Assembly (NCBI GenBank): GCA_023665865.1
Contig: JAMPDC010000001.1
Location: 942,081 to 1,006,080 of the forward strand
Direction: 5' to 3'
Length of the DNA stretch: 64,000 nucleotides
DNA from: Staphylococcus sp.
GTDB taxonomy: Bacteria; Bacteroidota; Bacteroidia; Bacteroidales; Muribaculaceae
Positions 14,940-25,571 of the stretch are shown here, piece after piece. Position 1 is the stretch's first letter, and every line of letters begins with the position of its first letter. The translations under genes and the position numbers were made by a program. Below the pieces are notes generated by a model. That model saw nothing but the letters and a program-made list of their open reading frames with translations. It was not told the origin of the DNA and searched no databases.

Positions 14940-17117
14940 ATGAAAAATTTATTTATAATAATGGCGGTATTATTGTCGCCATTCTACAGTTATGCCCAAA
15001 ATGTATTCAAGGCAAAAATAATTGACGGAGATTGCGGAGAAACCCTCGTCGGGGCGACCGCTCAGATAAAGGGGACATCCATTGGAGGTGTCGCCGATGG
15101 TGAAGGAATCGTTGTCATTACAGGTATTCCTGACGGAGAATTCACCATTGTATTCTCTTGTACCGGATATGAGACTGAGGATAAGAAATTTACCTTCCCT
15201 ATGGCCAATGTGGAGACTCCGGTGGTGATTTCACTTGAAGAGGAGGAAAATGAGCTTGAGGAAGTGGTAGTTACAGCAACGCGCGGTACCCGTACGTTCA
15301 AAGATCTTCCGACACGTGTTGAATTTATCGGATCGGAGGAACTTGAAGAGAAAAATCTCATGAAGCCGGGCGACATCCGTATGCTTCTGAGCGAGAGTAC
15401 CGGTATCCAGACCCAGCAGACTTCAGCAATCTCAGGCAATGCGCTTATAAAAATCCAAGGTCTCGACGGTCGTTACACACAGATTCTGAAGGATGGTTTC
15501 CCTGCTTTCGCAGGTGCGGCTGCAGGTTTAGGTCTGCTCCAGACACCTCCGCTTGATTTGAAACAGGTGGAGATTATAAAAGGCTCTTCAAGTACGCTCT
15601 ATGGCGGCGGTGCGATAGCCGGTCTTGTGAACCTCGTGTCGAAAACTCCGGAAGAAAAACGCGACTTTCAGGTCCAGCTAAATGGAACTACGGCAAAAGG
15701 ATTGGATGCAAACGCGTTCTTTGGACAACGTTTCGGCAAGGTGGGTACTACTGTTTTCGCTTCATATAACAGGAATTGGGCTTATGATCCATCCGACATA
15801 GGTTTCACTGCCATTCCTGAGTTTGATAGATTCACGCTTAACCCGACTCTTTTCCTTTATCCCGATGAAAAGACCACGGCAAGTTTTGGAATTGAGTCAA
15901 TGGTGGAGGACCGTCTGGGCGGTGACATGCATTATATTTCTCACGGTCACACGGAGGACCATCCTTATTTCGAGCGGAACCGTTCACAGCGATATTCCAC
16001 AAAACTGCTCTTTGAGCATAGATTGGATGACAGCAGAAAGTTTAATGTAAAAAACAGTGTGACCTTATTCAAACGTAAGATAGATATTCCAGACTATCGT
16101 TTTGATGGGGACCAATGGTCAACATTCAGCGAAGTGTCATATCTGCAGTCTCACGAGCGCACAGAATGGATTTTTGGAGCTAATGTATGGACTGAAAAAT
16201 TTTCTGAAAAAAAACTGACCTCCGTTCCAGCCAGGGATTTCTCACTTAATACCTTTGGCGCTTTCGTCCAGAACACCACTAATATAGGAGAAAAATTGGT
16301 CCTTGAGTCAGGTTTGCGAGGCGACTATGTCCATGACTATGGTTTTGCCATTTTGCCACGAGTTTCTGCTTTGTATCGGGTTAATGAAAAATTCTCAACC
16401 CGTATCGGTGGTGGGTTCGGTTATAAGCCACCGTCCATTTTCACAGAGGAAAGTGAACGATTGCAATTTGAAAACGTATTGCCTATCGATAGCAAGTTCA
16501 ATAAACTTGAACGAAGCTATGGCGGTAATATTGATTTCAATTACCGGACATCGTTTGCCGATGGGAAAGTAATATTTACTGTCAATCAACTATTTTTCTA
16601 TACATATCTTCGCCATCCGATAGAACTTAAGCGAGAGGACGACGGGCTTTACCGCTTCTACAATATCACCGGCAATATGCATAGTAAAGGTGCTGAAACC
16701 AACATGAAAATCAAGTATTCAGATTTCAGCCTTTTTGTGGGCTACACCTTCACTGATGCCAGAGTGAAAGAAAATGGTCTTTCGCATAAAAAGACACTTA
16801 CACCTCAACATCGTGTAAATTCCATGCTTATGTATGAGGTTGAGGACAGTTGGAGAATCGGTTATGAATTATATTATGTCGGGAAGCAGCATCTCACCGA
16901 TGGACTAATGGGTAAAGATTATATCACTATGGGCTTTATGATTCAAAAAATATGGGAACATATATCCGTATATGCGAACTTTGAGAATTTTACCGATCGC
17001 CGACAGACCCGCTTTGACACAATCTACACCGGCAGCGTGACAAATCCTGAATTCCGTGATATATATGCACCATTGGATGGTTTTGTAGCGAATGCAGGTA
17101 TCATATTGAAGTTTTAA
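14940..17117 (+). CDS. TonB-dependent outer-membrane receptor
   Basis: An outer-membrane beta-barrel of 725 residues for energised uptake of a scarce ligand. The start at 14940 gives a normal signal peptide (MKNLFIIMAVLLSPFYSYAQ). Then come a carboxypeptidase-like regulatory domain (about 21-105), a TonB-box-like stretch EEVVVTATRG (about 115), and a plug domain (about 125-240) with IKIQGLDGRYTQILKDG and EIIKGSSSTLYGGGAIAG. The rest is barrel, ending in a C-terminal phenylalanine (ILKF). The Cys-rich secreted protein upstream suggests a metal or metal-chelate ligand, but this is an inference. The gene uses many A/T-ending codons, unlike its neighbours. Confidence 0.93.
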   Translation: MKNLFIIMAVLLSPFYSYAQNVFKAKIIDGDCGETLVGATAQIKGTSIGGVADGEGIVVITGIPDGEFTIVFSCTGYETEDKKFTFPMANVETPVVISLEEEENELEEVVVTATRGTRTFKDLPTRVEFIGSEELEEKNLMKPGDIRMLLSESTGIQTQQTSAISGNALIKIQGLDGRYTQILKDGFPAFAGAAAGLGLLQTPPLDLKQVEIIKGSSSTLYGGGAIAGLVNLVSKTPEEKRDFQVQLNGTTAKGLDANAFFGQRFGKVGTTVFASYNRNWAYDPSDIGFTAIPEFDRFTLNPTLFLYPDEKTTASFGIESMVEDRLGGDMHYISHGHTEDHPYFERNRSQRYSTKLLFEHRLDDSRKFNVKNSVTLFKRKIDIPDYRFDGDQWSTFSEVSYLQSHERTEWIFGANVWTEKFSEKKLTSVPARDFSLNTFGAFVQNTTNIGEKLVLESGLRGDYVHDYGFAILPRVSALYRVNEKFSTRIGGGFGYKPPSIFTEESERLQFENVLPIDSKFNKLERSYGGNIDFNYRTSFADGKVIFTVNQLFFYTYLRHPIELKREDDGLYRFYNITGNMHSKGAETNMKIKYSDFSLFVGYTFTDARVKENGLSHKKTLTPQHRVNSMLMYEVEDSWRIGYELYYVGKQHLTDGLMGKDYITMGFMIQKIWEHISVYANFENFTDRRQTRFDTIYTGSVTNPEFRDIYAPLDGFVANAGIILKF

Positions 17118-17130
17118 TTCAAACAAATAG

Positions 17131-17180
17131 AAAAAGTGAAGATAGCTACTATCTCGATAGTATCCATCTTCACTTTTTTC
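17131..17180 (+). terminator. Terminator after the TonB receptor
   Basis: AAAAGTGAAGAT...ACTATC pairs with GATAGT...ATCTTCACTTTTTT: a stem of about 18 bp with two mismatches and a T-run ending near 17179. Confidence 0.85.
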
Positions 17181-17302
17181 TTGTCATTTTGACGGATGGT
17201 GAATTTTTTTCAAAAAAATTTCATCACCCCATGCAGTCTTTTGACATTTTTCCACTCTTTATAGTAGTAAATCATCTCTCAAACTACTTTAATTCAGAAA
17301 AA

Positions 17303-18073
17303 ATGAGACAGTTTAACCTAATCAGAAACATAGTGCTTACCTGTGTTCTCGCCGTGACCGGCGGGGCTGCAATGACATCGTGCTCAGACGCCGACGAGCC
17401 AGTTTTCGACCGGAATTTTTCGCGCTCCCTGACCGACGGAACCGAGTCGGTAACCTATAAGCGTAAATCACTCCGTCTCTACGACCAGAATTCCCTGACA
17501 AACGGAAAATGGAAAGAGGTGGATCTGTCGGAATATTGCGGATGGCAACCGACATCGACAGAGACCATCATCATCCAGGACGGCAAGGCATGGACCAACT
17601 ACAGCACATTCTCGTCAGCTTCAGGCCCGACACTCATCGGACGCATCTGGAATGCCTATCTCTACTCCACACGCCAGAACCTGAAACTCCTGCTCTGCCG
17701 TGATTTCGCCATCAACGAGGAGGACAACACCGTGGTCATCGACCTCGCGCAGTTTACCGTCGGTCACATCGACAAAAGCTCTTTCAGCCTCATCTACTTT
17801 TCGGGATACTTCGGCGGAGAAAGTGGAAAAGGAGGCACGCACAAGGAAGTGAGCGAATATGAAGCCGTGGCCCACAACCGCATCGACGACAGCGTAGTGG
17901 CCTTTGACAGCGAGGAGCAACTGCTTCGCGGCGTCATTGACCTCGCCAGACAGCATTTCGGCGACGTCATCGATCTCAACAAAGTGTATGCCGGAGTGGC
18001 CATATTTGATCGTCCCGAATCACAGATCATAGACCTCGACTGGGCTGCAACCCAACTCGGCGTCGGAGAATAA
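17303..18073 (+). CDS. Lipoprotein of unknown function
   Basis: The start at 17303 gives a lipoprotein signal (MRQFNLIRNIVLTCVLAVTG) with a lipobox ending in C24 (AAMTSC), so the protein is probably anchored to the envelope. The mature part of about 230 residues is soluble with no motif I recognise. It contains several Tyr/Trp-rich strands (DLSEYCGWQPTSTET, GRIWNAYLYSTRQN) and a C-terminal alpha/beta portion. An upstream in-frame ATG (17189) would put the signal peptide internally, so I rejected it. The gene is flanked by terminators on both sides and so is transcribed alone. Confidence 0.8.
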   Translation: MRQFNLIRNIVLTCVLAVTGGAAMTSCSDADEPVFDRNFSRSLTDGTESVTYKRKSLRLYDQNSLTNGKWKEVDLSEYCGWQPTSTETIIIQDGKAWTNYSTFSSASGPTLIGRIWNAYLYSTRQNLKLLLCRDFAINEEDNTVVIDLAQFTVGHIDKSSFSLIYFSGYFGGESGKGGTHKEVSEYEAVAHNRIDDSVVAFDSEEQLLRGVIDLARQHFGDVIDLNKVYAGVAIFDRPESQIIDLDWAATQLGVGE

Positions 18074-18092
18074 GCCTACTGTACTGAAAAAT

Positions 18093-18125
18093 AAAAAAAG
18101 AGCCTCTCACTGGAGGCTCTTTTTT
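18093..18125. terminator. Bidirectional terminator overlapping the ribF 3' end
   Basis: A-run 18093-18099, stem AGAGCCTC (18099-18106) with GAGGCTCT (18113-18120), T-run 18120-18125. It serves the lipoprotein gene from the left and ribF from the right. The ribF stop codon (18107-18109) is in the loop. Confidence 0.92.
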
Positions 18126-19033
18126 GCGTTTGCGGCGTCGCGGTCAAGTTGCTCGCGCAGTTTATCGAGCGAGGCGAAGCGCTGTTCCGGTCTTAGGAAG
18201 TCGACGAACTCGACCGTGACCTCCTCATCGTAGAGATAGCCGGTGTAGTCAAATATGTGGGCCTCGATAGAGATCTGTCCCTGGCCCTCAGGCTCGCTGA
18301 CAGTCGGGCGGAAACCTATATTGACCATGGCGCGGCGACGCTCACCGTCGGGAGTGTAGACATGGCCGGCATAGACTCCCGGCTTCGGTATGAGAATCTC
18401 CTTGTCGGCAGGTCGGAGATTGGCTGTGGGATAGCCGATGGTGCGGCCAAGCTGCTCGCCGTGGACCACAGTGGCACGCAGCCCGTAGGGATGACCGAGA
18501 GCCTCGGCAGCCTTGGCCGGACTGCCCGACAGGAGATGATTGCGTATGATTGAAGAGCTGACCGGCGCTCCGGCCCCGCGATATTCGGGCGCGGAGATGA
18601 CCTCCACACCGAGTTCCTCGCCTATCTTGCGGTAGTCATCGACCGACTGCGGGCGGTCATGTCCGAAACGGTTGTTGAAACCGATGACGAGAGCGTCGAT
18701 GCCGTAGGAATGGTGGAGCATCGAGAGGAAATCGCGTGCGCTCTTGTAGCGCAGACGGTCGTTGAAGGTCAGGATGACGATATCCTCCGCCCCGGCTGCA
18801 TCGAGAGCGCGCAGACGGTCTTCGAGCGATGTGAGCAGTCCGGGAGCCTCGAGCGGACGGACGACAGACAGCGGATGGCGCGAAAAGGTGATGACCGAGG
18901 GCGTCAGTCCCCGTGTCCCCGCCTCAAGACGGAGATAGTCAATCAGAAACTTATGGCCGGCGTGGACGCCGTCATACATTCCCACCGCCGCGATGCGTCG
19001 CCGCGATGTGTCGCTCTTGGTTATTATTCTCAT
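18107..19033 (-). CDS. ribF: Bifunctional riboflavin kinase / FAD synthetase
   Basis: RibF phosphorylates riboflavin to FMN and adenylates FMN to FAD. The N-terminal FAD-synthetase domain has GMYDGVHAGHKFLI (the HxGH nucleotidyltransferase motif, H24-A-G-H27). VIGFNNRFGHDR is near residue 125 and SSSIIRNHLLSG near 165. The C-terminal kinase domain (about 185-305) shows GRTIGYPTANL and a YAGHV strand. The 308-residue length is standard. The last codons form one arm of the terminator hairpin. A HAD phosphatase gene lies upstream on the same strand. Confidence 0.96.
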   Translation of the reverse strand: MRIITKSDTSRRRIAAVGMYDGVHAGHKFLIDYLRLEAGTRGLTPSVITFSRHPLSVVRPLEAPGLLTSLEDRLRALDAAGAEDIVILTFNDRLRYKSARDFLSMLHHSYGIDALVIGFNNRFGHDRPQSVDDYRKIGEELGVEVISAPEYRGAGAPVSSSIIRNHLLSGSPAKAAEALGHPYGLRATVVHGEQLGRTIGYPTANLRPADKEILIPKPGVYAGHVYTPDGERRRAMVNIGFRPTVSEPEGQGQISIEAHIFDYTGYLYDEEVTVEFVDFLRPEQRFASLDKLREQLDRDAANAKKSLQ

Positions 19034-19098
19034 GAATCCTTTGTTGGGTTAGCTTGGTAATATGTAAACACCGGTCGGCGCGATGAGGTTTTCCTGTC

Positions 19099-19719
19099 CT
19101 ATGCCTCAAAGCCGCTCAGCAGGGCGGCAAACTCATCGCCCGGCTTCACGAGCACAGCCTTGAAACCGTAGGAACGGGCGGCATCGACATTGGCCTGCGA
19201 GTCGTCGAAAAACAGCGTCTCCTCCGGCACCAGCCCTCCCTCTTTCGCAGCATAGTCGAAGATGGCTTTGCCGGGCTTGCAGCACTTAGCCTCATACGAG
19301 GTGAAGATGCCGTCGAAATAGTCGGTCATCTCACGCCCCTCCTTGCGGAACTCCTCGGGGATCTTGCCCTCCATCATGATGGGATTGGTGTTGGAGAGCA
19401 GATAGATGCCATAGTCTTTCCTGAGCTCGCGCAGAGCCTCGAGACGATGGGCGGGAATCCCGATAAGAAACTGATTGAACGCGGTGTCAATCTCAGCATC
19501 GGTCACGTCCGGACGGTCTATCATCGGCCTTACAGCCTCATGAAACTCACCGGCCCCGATCTCGCCCGATTCGAGAGCAAGGAATGCCCCCTTCTGTCCG
19601 TAGACTCCAAGAAAATCGTCGGCATCCTTCATGCCGAGCGCCTCAAACGCCCTGACACAGCGGTCACGGTCAAGATCCATGATGACGCCGCCGAGGTCGA
19701 AAAGCAGATTCTTTATCAT
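19099..19719 (-). CDS. HAD superfamily phosphatase (YihX-like)
   Basis: A 206-residue haloacid-dehalogenase-fold hydrolase. The N-terminal motif I reads LLFDLGGVIMDLD, the variant in which D8 is the nucleophile and GGV replaces the second Asp region, as in YihX-type sugar phosphatases. Motif II is LLSNTNP (near 110). Motif III is a lysine in KPGKAIFDYA (near 146) and motif IV is LFFDDSQANVDAARSYG (near 170). It precedes ribF by 65 bp on the same strand and may be co-transcribed. A link to flavin phosphate metabolism is possible but unproven. Confidence 0.9.
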   Translation of the reverse strand: MIKNLLFDLGGVIMDLDRDRCVRAFEALGMKDADDFLGVYGQKGAFLALESGEIGAGEFHEAVRPMIDRPDVTDAEIDTAFNQFLIGIPAHRLEALRELRKDYGIYLLSNTNPIMMEGKIPEEFRKEGREMTDYFDGIFTSYEAKCCKPGKAIFDYAAKEGGLVPEETLFFDDSQANVDAARSYGFKAVLVKPGDEFAALLSGFEA

Positions 19720-19776
19720 TTGTCGCTTTATACTTGGATTTTTTACAAAAAGTTTAAATCAATTCATTATGCAAGG

Positions 19777-19815
19777 CAAAATTAAGAAAATATCCCCGAT
19801 TTTTTTGTAATTTTG
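19777..19815. promoter_or_regulatory. Divergent promoter elements for the HAD gene and pyrG
   Basis: The minus strand carries TAATTTTG (19777-19784), 57 bp before the HAD start. The plus strand carries TAATTTTG followed by GC (19808-19815), 53 bp before the pyrG start. The two -7 elements are only 23 bp apart, so their -33 regions must overlap. The -33 halves are not clear. Confidence 0.6.
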
Positions 19816-19865
19816 CGTTTTAATTATCGTCACACGTAATTGAAGTTTACCTATCATATCATTGA

Positions 19866-21488
<1,623 letters not shown>

Positions 21489-21535
21489 TAAAAAGAATAC
21501 ATATACCCTAAAAAAATCATCTGTAAAACCCGGAC

Positions 21536-23623
21536 ATGGACAGAAACTCACTCATCGGGCTCCTTCTGATGGGCCTCATCATCTTTGGTTTCACCTATCT
21601 CAACCGCCCCTCGCCCGAGGAACTCGAACGCCAGCGTATCGAGCGCGAGCAGATGGAAGCTCAGGAAGCAGCCAAGTCAGCCGACACAGGCGCCCTGAAA
21701 TTTGACTCCATCACCTCGGCTGAAGTAGCCACTATCAAAAGCACTGTGCGCGAACTCGGTGTGACCGACTCTATCTCAGGAATCTCAACACTCAAACTCG
21801 ACAAAGTTGACCTGCGTCTCAGCGCCGACAACACTCTCTCGGGCACCGTCGATGCCGATGGCCGCATAGTCCCCGTCGAAGATATCGTCAGCAATTCATC
21901 CGCGCTCCCGGTGACCGTGGGCATACCTGCCACCAACAATCTTCGTCAGGCCCTCGCAACCATAGCCCGCTACCGTGGTTTCGCCCGCCACATCACCGGC
22001 GACAGCACAACCGTCAAACTTGAGAACAAGGTGCTCAGCCTCGAGATCTCAAACAAGGGCGGTGTCATCTCCCGCGCCACTCTCCGCGACTACAACAGCT
22101 ACGACTCCACCAAAGTCGCAATGCTCTCGCCGGAGACCGACCTCTACAGCTTCACCCTCACCTCGGCCACACAGCGCTTTGAGACACGCGAATTCTACTT
22201 CACTCCCGTGCAGCTAAGCGACAGCTCCGTGCTCATGCAGCTTGACCTCGGCGACGGAGCCAAGTGGGGTATCAGATATACCCTCCCTGCCGACGGCTAT
22301 CTCGTTGACGTAGACATAGTCCAGGAAGGCATGCAGAACATCATCCCCTCATCGGTCGCATCAATGGACTTCAACTGGCATCAGAAGATGCGCCGCAACG
22401 AAGCCGGACGAGTGTTTGAGGAACGAAACTCCGCCCTCTACTATATGTATATCGACGGTGACGTGGACAATCTCAGCGAGAGCGGTGACGACGAGGAGGA
22501 AATCAACCAGCGCCTCAAGTGGATCAGCTGCAAAAACCAGTTCTTCTCGGCCGTCATGATGGCCCGCACCAACTTCTCTGGCGGTCAGCTCTCAAGCACC
22601 GAACTCAAAAACGACCCCGACTTCATCAAGGAGATGAACCTCAACATGACGCTCGAATACTCCGCGTCGGCTGCCAATCCGGCCTCCTTCGTCATGTATC
22701 TCGGCCCCAACTCCTATCCGGTGATGAAATCCGTGGAGAAAAACATCTTCCCCGAGGAAAACATGCACCTCACCAAGCTCATCCCCCTCGGCTGGCCCAT
22801 CTTCCGCTGGATCAACACCTGGGTCATCATCCCAGTCTTCACCATCCTCGGAAGCTTCATCTCCAACTACGGTATCATCATCCTTATCCTCACGCTCTTC
22901 ATCAAGCTCATCCTCTTCCCCTTCACCTACAAGAGCATGATGTCGCAGGCGCGCATGCGTCTCCTCGCTCCTGAGATCAAAGCCATCAACGACAAGTATC
23001 CCGGCAACGAGAACGCTATGAAACGCCAGCAGGAGACCATGGCACTCTACTCGCGTGCGGGAGCCAACCCCCTCTCAGGCTGTCTGCCGATGCTCCTCCA
23101 GATGCCTATCCTCGTGGCCATGTTCTGGTTCTTCCCCTCAGCCATCGAACTGCGCGGCGAATCTTTCCTCTGGGCCAAAGACCTCTCCGCTCCCGACGCC
23201 ATCATCTCGTGGACCACAAACATCCCCTTCATCTCAAGCACCTTCGGCAACCACATAAGCCTCTTCTGCTTGCTCATGACTGTGGTCAACGTCATCTACA
23301 CACGCATCAACATGCAGACCCAGAACTCAGCCGGCATGCCGGGCATGAAATGGATGATGTATCTGATGCCTGTGATGTTCCTCTTCATCTTCAACAACTA
23401 TGCCGCAGGTCTGAGCTACTACTATCTGCTCTCGCTCCTCATCACCATCATCCAGACCTACATCTTCCGCAAATGTGTCTCTGAAGAGAAGATGCGCGCC
23501 AAAATGGCCGAGGCTGCCAGGAAACCTAAAAAGAAATCAGGCTTCATGGCTCGTCTGGAAGAAGCCCAGCGCAAGCAGCAGCAGATGCTCCGCGAACAGC
23601 AGAAGCGCCAGGGCAAAAGATAA
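21536..23623 (+). CDS. yidC: Membrane protein insertase
   Basis: YidC inserts and folds inner-membrane proteins with or without SecYEG. The 695-residue protein has the N-terminal membrane anchor (about 5-22), a large periplasmic beta-rich domain (about 60-410), and the conserved insertase core with five membrane segments (about 420-655). These include IILILTLFIKLILFPFTYKS, LPMLLQMPILVAMFWFFP and MYLMPVMFLFIFNNYAAGL. The C-terminal tail is basic (KPKKKSGFM..., ending KRQGKR), suited to ribosome contact. It is probably co-transcribed with pyrG and ends at a strong terminator. Confidence 0.97.
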   Translation: MDRNSLIGLLLMGLIIFGFTYLNRPSPEELERQRIEREQMEAQEAAKSADTGALKFDSITSAEVATIKSTVRELGVTDSISGISTLKLDKVDLRLSADNTLSGTVDADGRIVPVEDIVSNSSALPVTVGIPATNNLRQALATIARYRGFARHITGDSTTVKLENKVLSLEISNKGGVISRATLRDYNSYDSTKVAMLSPETDLYSFTLTSATQRFETREFYFTPVQLSDSSVLMQLDLGDGAKWGIRYTLPADGYLVDVDIVQEGMQNIIPSSVASMDFNWHQKMRRNEAGRVFEERNSALYYMYIDGDVDNLSESGDDEEEINQRLKWISCKNQFFSAVMMARTNFSGGQLSSTELKNDPDFIKEMNLNMTLEYSASAANPASFVMYLGPNSYPVMKSVEKNIFPEENMHLTKLIPLGWPIFRWINTWVIIPVFTILGSFISNYGIIILILTLFIKLILFPFTYKSMMSQARMRLLAPEIKAINDKYPGNENAMKRQQETMALYSRAGANPLSGCLPMLLQMPILVAMFWFFPSAIELRGESFLWAKDLSAPDAIISWTTNIPFISSTFGNHISLFCLLMTVVNVIYTRINMQTQNSAGMPGMKWMMYLMPVMFLFIFNNYAAGLSYYYLLSLLITIIQTYIFRKCVSEEKMRAKMAEAARKPKKKSGFMARLEEAQRKQQQMLREQQKRQGKR

Positions 23624-23650
23624 CAGACCATAACTTCATCCTCCATATCG

Positions 23651-23688
23651 GGACCGCACCATGAATCCGTGGTGCGGTCCTTCTTTTT
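23651..23688 (+). terminator. Terminator after yidC
   Basis: GGACCGCACC (23651-23660) and GGTGCGGTCC (23671-23680) pair perfectly around a 10-nt loop and are followed by TTCTTTTT. Confidence 0.92.
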
Positions 23689-23840
23689 GCCTAAACCGCT
23701 GATATGACTGATACTACACCACAAATCCACCGGGACTTCCGTCACACAGCTACATTCGAAACTGACCAAAAAAACAGAGTTTTAGTAAAATTTTTCTGTT
23801 AAAAAGTGTATATTCACTTTCGTATGTCGGGGGTTAGGGC

Positions 23841-23848
23841 TACCTTTG
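23841..23848 (+). promoter_or_regulatory. Candidate -7 element for the FadL-type porin gene
   Basis: TACCTTTG followed by C, with TTTCG near 23818-23822 as a degenerate -33. The leader to the ATG at 23930 is about 75 nt. Confidence 0.55.
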
Positions 23849-23929
23849 CCGACGATTTTAAGAAAAATATAGCAGTGAGACCCTGTGGCGACACAACCGT
23901 CTCACCCACCAATCATTCACTTTCTATCT

Positions 23930-25336
23930 ATGAAGAAATTTATTGTTTCGGCACTTGCCGCCGCAGCAGTCTGCGGCACAGCTATGGCCGAAGGTTACCA
24001 GATCAATTCATTGTCGGCCAAACAGATCGGCATGGGCCATACCGGTATCGCCCTCAAGCTCGGAGGCGAAAGCATGTTTTTCAACCCCGCAGGCATGGCC
24101 TATATGGACAAGACTCTCGATCTGTCAGGTTCAGTGACCGGCATCATGCCCACCTGCACCGCCACTGTCGACGGTAAGGAATATGTCACCGACAATGGCA
24201 TCGCCACTCCTATCGGAGTGCACGGAGCGTTCTCGATCTACGACAATCTCAAAGGTGGTATAGCGTTCTATACGCCCTACGGTTCGTCAATCAACTGGAC
24301 CGACAACTGGCCCGGTGCCGTCCTCAACCAGAACGTAAGTCTCAAGGTGTTTACTATCCAGCCCACCCTCTCCTGGGCCATCACCCCGAAATTTTCAATC
24401 GGAGCCGGCGCCATGATCTCGTGGGGCACCGTCGACCTCAACAAAGGTCTCGTGACAGCCGCTACCACCGATAAAGCTATCGCCGCTCTCAAAGCCATCC
24501 AGCAACTTCCCGCCGAGACACCCGCCTTCGGCAATACCACTCCGGCCTCTGTCAATCTCAACGGCAAAGCCGACATGGTCGTCGGTTTCAACGTCGGAGC
24601 CATGTATAACATCTCTGACCAATGGACCGTCGGCGCCTCCTACCGCTCTAAGATGGCCATGAAAGTCAAGGCAGGCAATGCCAGCGTTAAATATGCCAAC
24701 GCAGTGGCCCAGGGTCTTCTCGGAGAGACTCTCGACCTCATCAACGACGCCAACTTCAAGGCCGAGATGCCTTGCCCCTGGGTGCTCGGTCTCGGTGTGT
24801 CATACAAACCCGTCAGCCGCCTCACTCTCGCTTTTGACGCCCGTCTGACCGGATGGCATGCCTACAAGCGCCTCGACATCGAATTTCTTGCCGAGCAGCT
24901 CACTCCCTACAATCAGAACATAACCAAGAGCTACAAGAACTCATGGTGCTACTCGGTCGGTGCAGAGTATGCGGTCACAGACCGTTTCGACGCCCGCCTC
25001 GGCCTCATGGTCGATACATCGCCTGTCGACAAGAAATATTACAATCCCGAAACCCCGGGCATGACCAAGATCGAGCCTACTGTCGGTCTCTCCTTCCGCC
25101 CCATCCCCTCGCTCTCGATCGACCTCGGCTTCATGTATGTTGCCGGTCTGGGCGTGAAAAACACCTCATGTGAATACAGCGACCTCCTCGGAGCCACAAT
25201 GATCCAGAAACTCACCGCTGCCGGAGTCCCCTCGCAGATGATCGAAAGCTTCGGCTTCCAGCCCACAGGTACCTTCAAGGCTGACTATAAACTCCACGCC
25301 TTCACTCCCTCGATCGGCATAAGCTACAGCTTCTGA
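23930..25336 (+). CDS. FadL/OMPP1/TodX family outer-membrane porin
   Basis: A 14-stranded outer-membrane channel family for hydrophobic molecules such as fatty acids. The start at 23930 gives a signal peptide (MKKFIVSALAAAAVCGTAMA, cleavage after AMA). The mature protein opens with EGYQINSLSAKQIGMGHTGI and ESMFFNPAGMAY, the conserved plug-like start of FadL proteins. The barrel ends in SIGISYSF with a terminal Phe. The 468-residue length is typical. It is monocistronic between two hairpin terminators. Confidence 0.93.
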   Translation: MKKFIVSALAAAAVCGTAMAEGYQINSLSAKQIGMGHTGIALKLGGESMFFNPAGMAYMDKTLDLSGSVTGIMPTCTATVDGKEYVTDNGIATPIGVHGAFSIYDNLKGGIAFYTPYGSSINWTDNWPGAVLNQNVSLKVFTIQPTLSWAITPKFSIGAGAMISWGTVDLNKGLVTAATTDKAIAALKAIQQLPAETPAFGNTTPASVNLNGKADMVVGFNVGAMYNISDQWTVGASYRSKMAMKVKAGNASVKYANAVAQGLLGETLDLINDANFKAEMPCPWVLGLGVSYKPVSRLTLAFDARLTGWHAYKRLDIEFLAEQLTPYNQNITKSYKNSWCYSVGAEYAVTDRFDARLGLMVDTSPVDKKYYNPETPGMTKIEPTVGLSFRPIPSLSIDLGFMYVAGLGVKNTSCEYSDLLGATMIQKLTAAGVPSQMIESFGFQPTGTFKADYKLHAFTPSIGISYSF

Positions 25337-25385
25337 TCTACTGACCGAACCGACAATTTCCTACGGTAAAATATCATACTTTTTT

Positions 25386-25435
25386 CCGGCTGACACCGAA
25401 GTGAGCAACACCACTATCGTTGTCAGCCGGTTTTT
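25386..25435 (+). terminator. Terminator after the FadL-type porin gene
   Basis: CCGGCTGACA (25386-25395) pairs with TGTCAGCCGG (25421-25430), then TTTTT. Confidence 0.85.
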
Positions 25436-25465
25436 CACATATCCGTCTGCAATCTGTGAATAATA

Positions 25466-25497
25466 TTTGCCATTAAGTATTTTTTTGTGTAATTTTG
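25466..25497 (+). promoter_or_regulatory. Promoter for the DUF3078 gene
   Basis: TTTG (25466-25469), 20 bp, TAATTTTG (25490-25497), then a leader of about 68 nt to the ATG at 25572. Confidence 0.7.
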
Positions 25498-25571
25498 CAT
25501 ATAATTAACAGTTTAGGCCGTCAACTATCACATCATGGACGGTCTTTCAAGTAATGATATAGTAACCAATC

